Source: Lewinellaceae bacterium
GTDB taxonomy: Bacteria; Bacteroidota; Bacteroidia; Chitinophagales; Saprospiraceae
Length of the DNA: 64,000 nt
Assembly: GCA_016712415.1 (NCBI GenBank)
Contig: JADJRC010000001.1
Location: 124,001 to 188,000, forward strand
Direction: 5' to 3'
Below the pieces are notes generated by a model. It was not told where the DNA came from. It did no database searches and saw only the letters and a program-made list of their open reading frames with translations. Below, one piece after another: positions 61,697 through 64,000 of the stretch. Both the position numbers and the translations under genes were made by a program. How positions within the stretch are numbered: position 1 is the stretch's first letter; every line of letters starts with the position of its first letter.

Positions 61697-63201
61697 ATGA
61701 AAACAAACCCTGCCATTGCCCTTTTTTTCACCGCCTTCAAAATACTGCTCCACCTCGCCACCGTGGCTGCTTTCGGCTACCACCGCGACGAATTCCTGTA
61801 CCTCGCCCTGGGCCGCCACCCCGACTGGGGTTACTGGTCGAACCCGCCCTTTATCGGCGCTGTGACCTGGACCTCGCAGACTTTCCTCGGCGATTCTTTG
61901 TGGGCGACACGGCTTCCTTCCATCCTGGCGGGCGGCGCACTGATGTGGATCACCCTGCGTATGGTGCGCGAGCTGGGCGGCGGCAATTGGGCGCAGGTCA
62001 TTTGCGGCATGGCCATGCTTGTCTCGGTAGCCTGGCTGCGCGTCAATACCATGTTGCAGCCCGTACCTTTTGATATCCTGTTCTGGGCCCTGTTGTCGTT
62101 CGGGTTGTTGCGCTGGATCAATACCCGTGACGCGCGTTGGTGGTGGTTTGCCGGTATTGTGGCAGGTATCGGTTTTTTGAACAAATACACCCTCGTTTTC
62201 TGGGCAGCGGCGCTGCTGGTCGCCTTGCTGCTTACGCCGGAACGGAAAGTGCTGGTATCGAAACCGTTATGGCAGGCGGCAGGTCTGGCGGTGCTCCTCA
62301 TACTGCCCAACCTGCTGTGGCAGTGGCAATATCATTTTCCCGTGATCCGCCACATGGAGGAACTCGCCCGGAACCAGTTGAACAACGTGCAGCCGGTCAA
62401 TTTTTGCTCGACCAGTTCCTGATGCACGGACCAGGGTTCGTGTTATGGTTGGCGGGGCTAGTCTTTTTATTGTTTTCAAAAAGCATGCAGCCCTACCGCT
62501 TATTCGGCTGGTTTTACCTGGCACTCTTGCTGGTCTTTCTCTTGCTGAGCGGTAAAAGTTATTATACTTTAGGCGCATACCCGGTGCTGTTTGCTGCCGG
62601 GGCCGTTTTTTGGGACAAGCTACTGAAAAGACCGTGGCAGAAAATCGCCCTCGGCGGGGGCGTTGTGCTCCTGGCGTTGCCGCTTGTTCCGGTGGGTATG
62701 CCGCTGTATTCAGGCGAAAGAGCCGTTTCGTATTTCCACTGGCTGACCTACGATGCGGGCGTTGAGGGGGCGGTGCGTTGGGAAGACGGCGCCCTGCACG
62801 CCTTGCCGCAGGATTTTGCCGACATGCTTGGCTGGGACGAACTGGCCGGGCTCGCAGACAGGGCAATAGAGATGGCCGGGAATGACCCCTATCTTGTGTA
62901 CGGCGACAATTACGGCCAGGCAGGAGCAGTCGAACACCTTTCGGAGCGCCTCCCGGAAGGCATGGAAGTGGCCGGTTTTTCAGACGCCTACCGGCTCTGG
63001 GCGCCCGACCACATCGACCCGGCGGTGCAGACCCTTATTTATATCAACGACGAGAATCCCGGCGAGGATGTGCAGCGGTTGTTTGCCGACATCCGGCTGG
63101 TCGGCAGGGTAGAAAATCCGCTGGCCCGCGAACGCGGCACGGGGTTTGGCTTTGTCGCGCGCCGCGTTCGAATGTCGCCGGTTTCTGGGCGTAACGGTTA
63201 A
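61697..63201 (+). pseudogene. Membrane glycosyltransferase, GT39/PMT-2 type, split by a frameshift
   Basis: An inner-membrane glycosyltransferase using a polyprenyl-phosphate sugar. The first piece (61697-62422) has the N-terminal helices, the HRDEFLYLALGRHPDWGYWSNPP motif region (split here for length) with its acidic Asp-Glu loop, and about six helices up to NNVQPVNF. The second continues in another frame to 63201, beginning with LLDQFLMHGPGFVLWLAGL, then more helices and a soluble C-terminus. The frames meet at T5, 62401-62405; one extra T restores FLLDQFL and a protein of about 500 residues. The shift looks like an indel at a homopolymer. Acceptor and sugar are unknown. Confidence 0.85.
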
Positions 63202-63235
63202 AAATGGTAAAGGCCGTTTTCCGGGAATAGTTTGG

Positions 63236-63495
63236 AGGGTCAGGCAGGTTCGTACCCCGGAATGGCATTCCGGGAACAGGTTGCTGCGGCAGGCAGGTAC
63301 GTACCCCGGAATGGTATTCCGGGAACAGGTTAGTGCGGCAGGCAGGTACGTACCCCGGAATGGTATTCCGGGAACAGGTTGGCGCGGCAGGCAGTGTACC
63401 CCGGAATGGTATTGGAACAGGTTGGCGGCAGGGGTCGGGAACAGGTTGTACCCCGGAATGGTATTCCGGGAACAGGTTGCTGCGGCAGGCAGGGC
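63236..63495 (+). repeat. 49-bp tandem repeats with a hairpin in each unit
   Basis: Five units of about 49 bp (cores at 63259, 63308, 63357, 63403 and 63455). Each contains CCCGGAATGGTATTCCGGG, a perfect 8-bp inverted repeat with a 3-base loop, followed by AACAGGTT and GCGGCAGGCAGG. The fourth unit is degenerate and the fifth is preceded by an extra partial copy. Confidence 0.85.
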
Positions 63496-63641
63496 TTGAA
63501 TGACCTCAAAAAGGTCGTCCGTGATTTTGATACGTTTGCCCTGGGGGAGACAGGAGATGTTTTTACGAGGACAAGCCGGGTTTTCTGCGCAGGTAACAGC
63601 GACGCTGCCCGGGCACTACATCTACGCTGCCGGCGGAAAAA

Positions 63642-63859
63642 TTTTCCACATGCATCCGCACTGCACAAACCGGGCGCTTGAGCCTCTTTTTTTCTCAAAA
63701 ATAGGTGCTTAAATATTGATGTTTTATTAATCCGTTGTATGTCTGAATTTTTCCGGAAAATTACCAACAAGAGTTATCAACATTTTTAACAAAACAGGGC
63801 TTTTTTAATAGGTATTGGTTATCAGTTAATTGCAAAAGTTATCAACATTTTGTGGAAAA
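63642..63859. promoter_or_regulatory. Cluster of DnaA-box-like sites in an AT-rich region
   Basis: Four words one base away from TTATCCACA lie within 218 bases: TTTTCCACA (63642-63650), TTATCAACA (63774-63782), TTATCAACA (63839-63847) and TGTGGAAAA (63851-63859, reverse). TTACCAACA (63761-63769) is weaker. A replication origin or DnaA-regulated promoter is possible, but no dnaA, gyrB or recF gene is present. Confidence 0.35.
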
Positions 63860-64000
63860 TTATCTTTGGGTACGCCTGAAAAACCCGTACTTTCGCTATC
63901 GCGTCTGTATGTAAATACGGCGCTGTGTTTACTCCGCCTTTCCAGAGTACGTCCCTTCTCTACTATAGAAGACTCCAACACGGTTTTAACGATCGCGCAG

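Larger units (their letters stand above)
63202..64000. other. Right-end intergenic region
   Basis: About 800 bases with no convincing gene on either strand. It holds a 49-bp repeat array (63236-63495), a stretch of mixed sequence, then an AT-rich part with DnaA-box-like sites (63642-63859). The last 140 bases (63861-64000) show nothing recognisable. Its neighbour to the right lies outside the window. Confidence 0.5.

Overview
The window looks like a piece of a Bacteroidota chromosome, most likely of the Saprospiria type (Saprospiraceae, Lewinella, Haliscomenobacter relatives). Four things point there. Two large secreted proteins end in gliding-motility-type C-terminal domains that mark type IX secretion cargo. 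There is a SusC/RagA-type outer-membrane receptor. Promoters fit the Bacteroidota pattern (TTG, 19-20 bases, TAnnTTTG). Effector-associated (EAD11-like) and TIR modules are present. GC content is judged moderate to high by eye. No rRNA, tRNA, CRISPR array, integrase or transposase was seen.

Layout. 1-8.3 kb: the N-terminal half of mfd (reverse strand, running off the left edge), a membrane glycosyltransferase, an acetyltransferase, and a 5-oxoproline (pyroglutamate) cluster pxpB-pxpC-pxpA with an NRAMP-like transporter. pxpB and pxpC both carry frameshifts. 8.4-13.4 kb: an EAD11-like membrane protein and an orphan SusC-like receptor. 13.4-18 kb: a reverse-strand run of gmhA, a terpenoid-synthase-like protein, an acyltransferase, a PhzF-like protein (frameshifted), an MBL hydrolase and a small conserved protein. 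18-25.9 kb: housekeeping and small genes (PorT-like barrel, Ppx/GppA, ATP-grasp, PAP2-like, smpB, rlmF) around an array of about 11 alternating 71-bp repeats. 26-31.7 kb: a truncated-TIR/LRR chimera, dsbD, a DUF4382 lipoprotein and an M23 peptidase. 32-46 kb: secreted, envelope and metabolic genes, including an EAD-like/pseudokinase/globin-like protein. 46-51.7 kb: a MATE pump, a methyltransferase, xseB, a SET protein and a lemA-TPM-TPM cluster packed with simple repeats. 51.8-58.6 kb: a 2,273-residue Ig-repeat adhesin. 58.7-64 kb: corA, a dockerin-like secreted protein, a second (frameshifted) membrane glycosyltransferase, a hairpin-bearing 49-bp repeat array and a small cluster of DnaA-box-like sites.

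Themes. (1) Parts of a scattered death-domain-like signalling or conflict network: two EAD11-like proteins (8.4 kb and 39-41 kb) and a TIR/LRR chimera (26.3-26.9 kb). (2) Many different intergenic repeats: 71-bp alternating, 49-bp hairpin, 16-bp, 13-bp and 7-bp tandem repeats, a 419-bp inverted-repeat element, and a dispersed repeat of about 100 bp in three copies. (3) Four genes split by single-base shifts at homopolymer runs, which suggests residual long-read indels more than decay, although the pairing in pxpB and pxpC deserves a check. All calls come from reading the sequence and from family knowledge; no database search was run.
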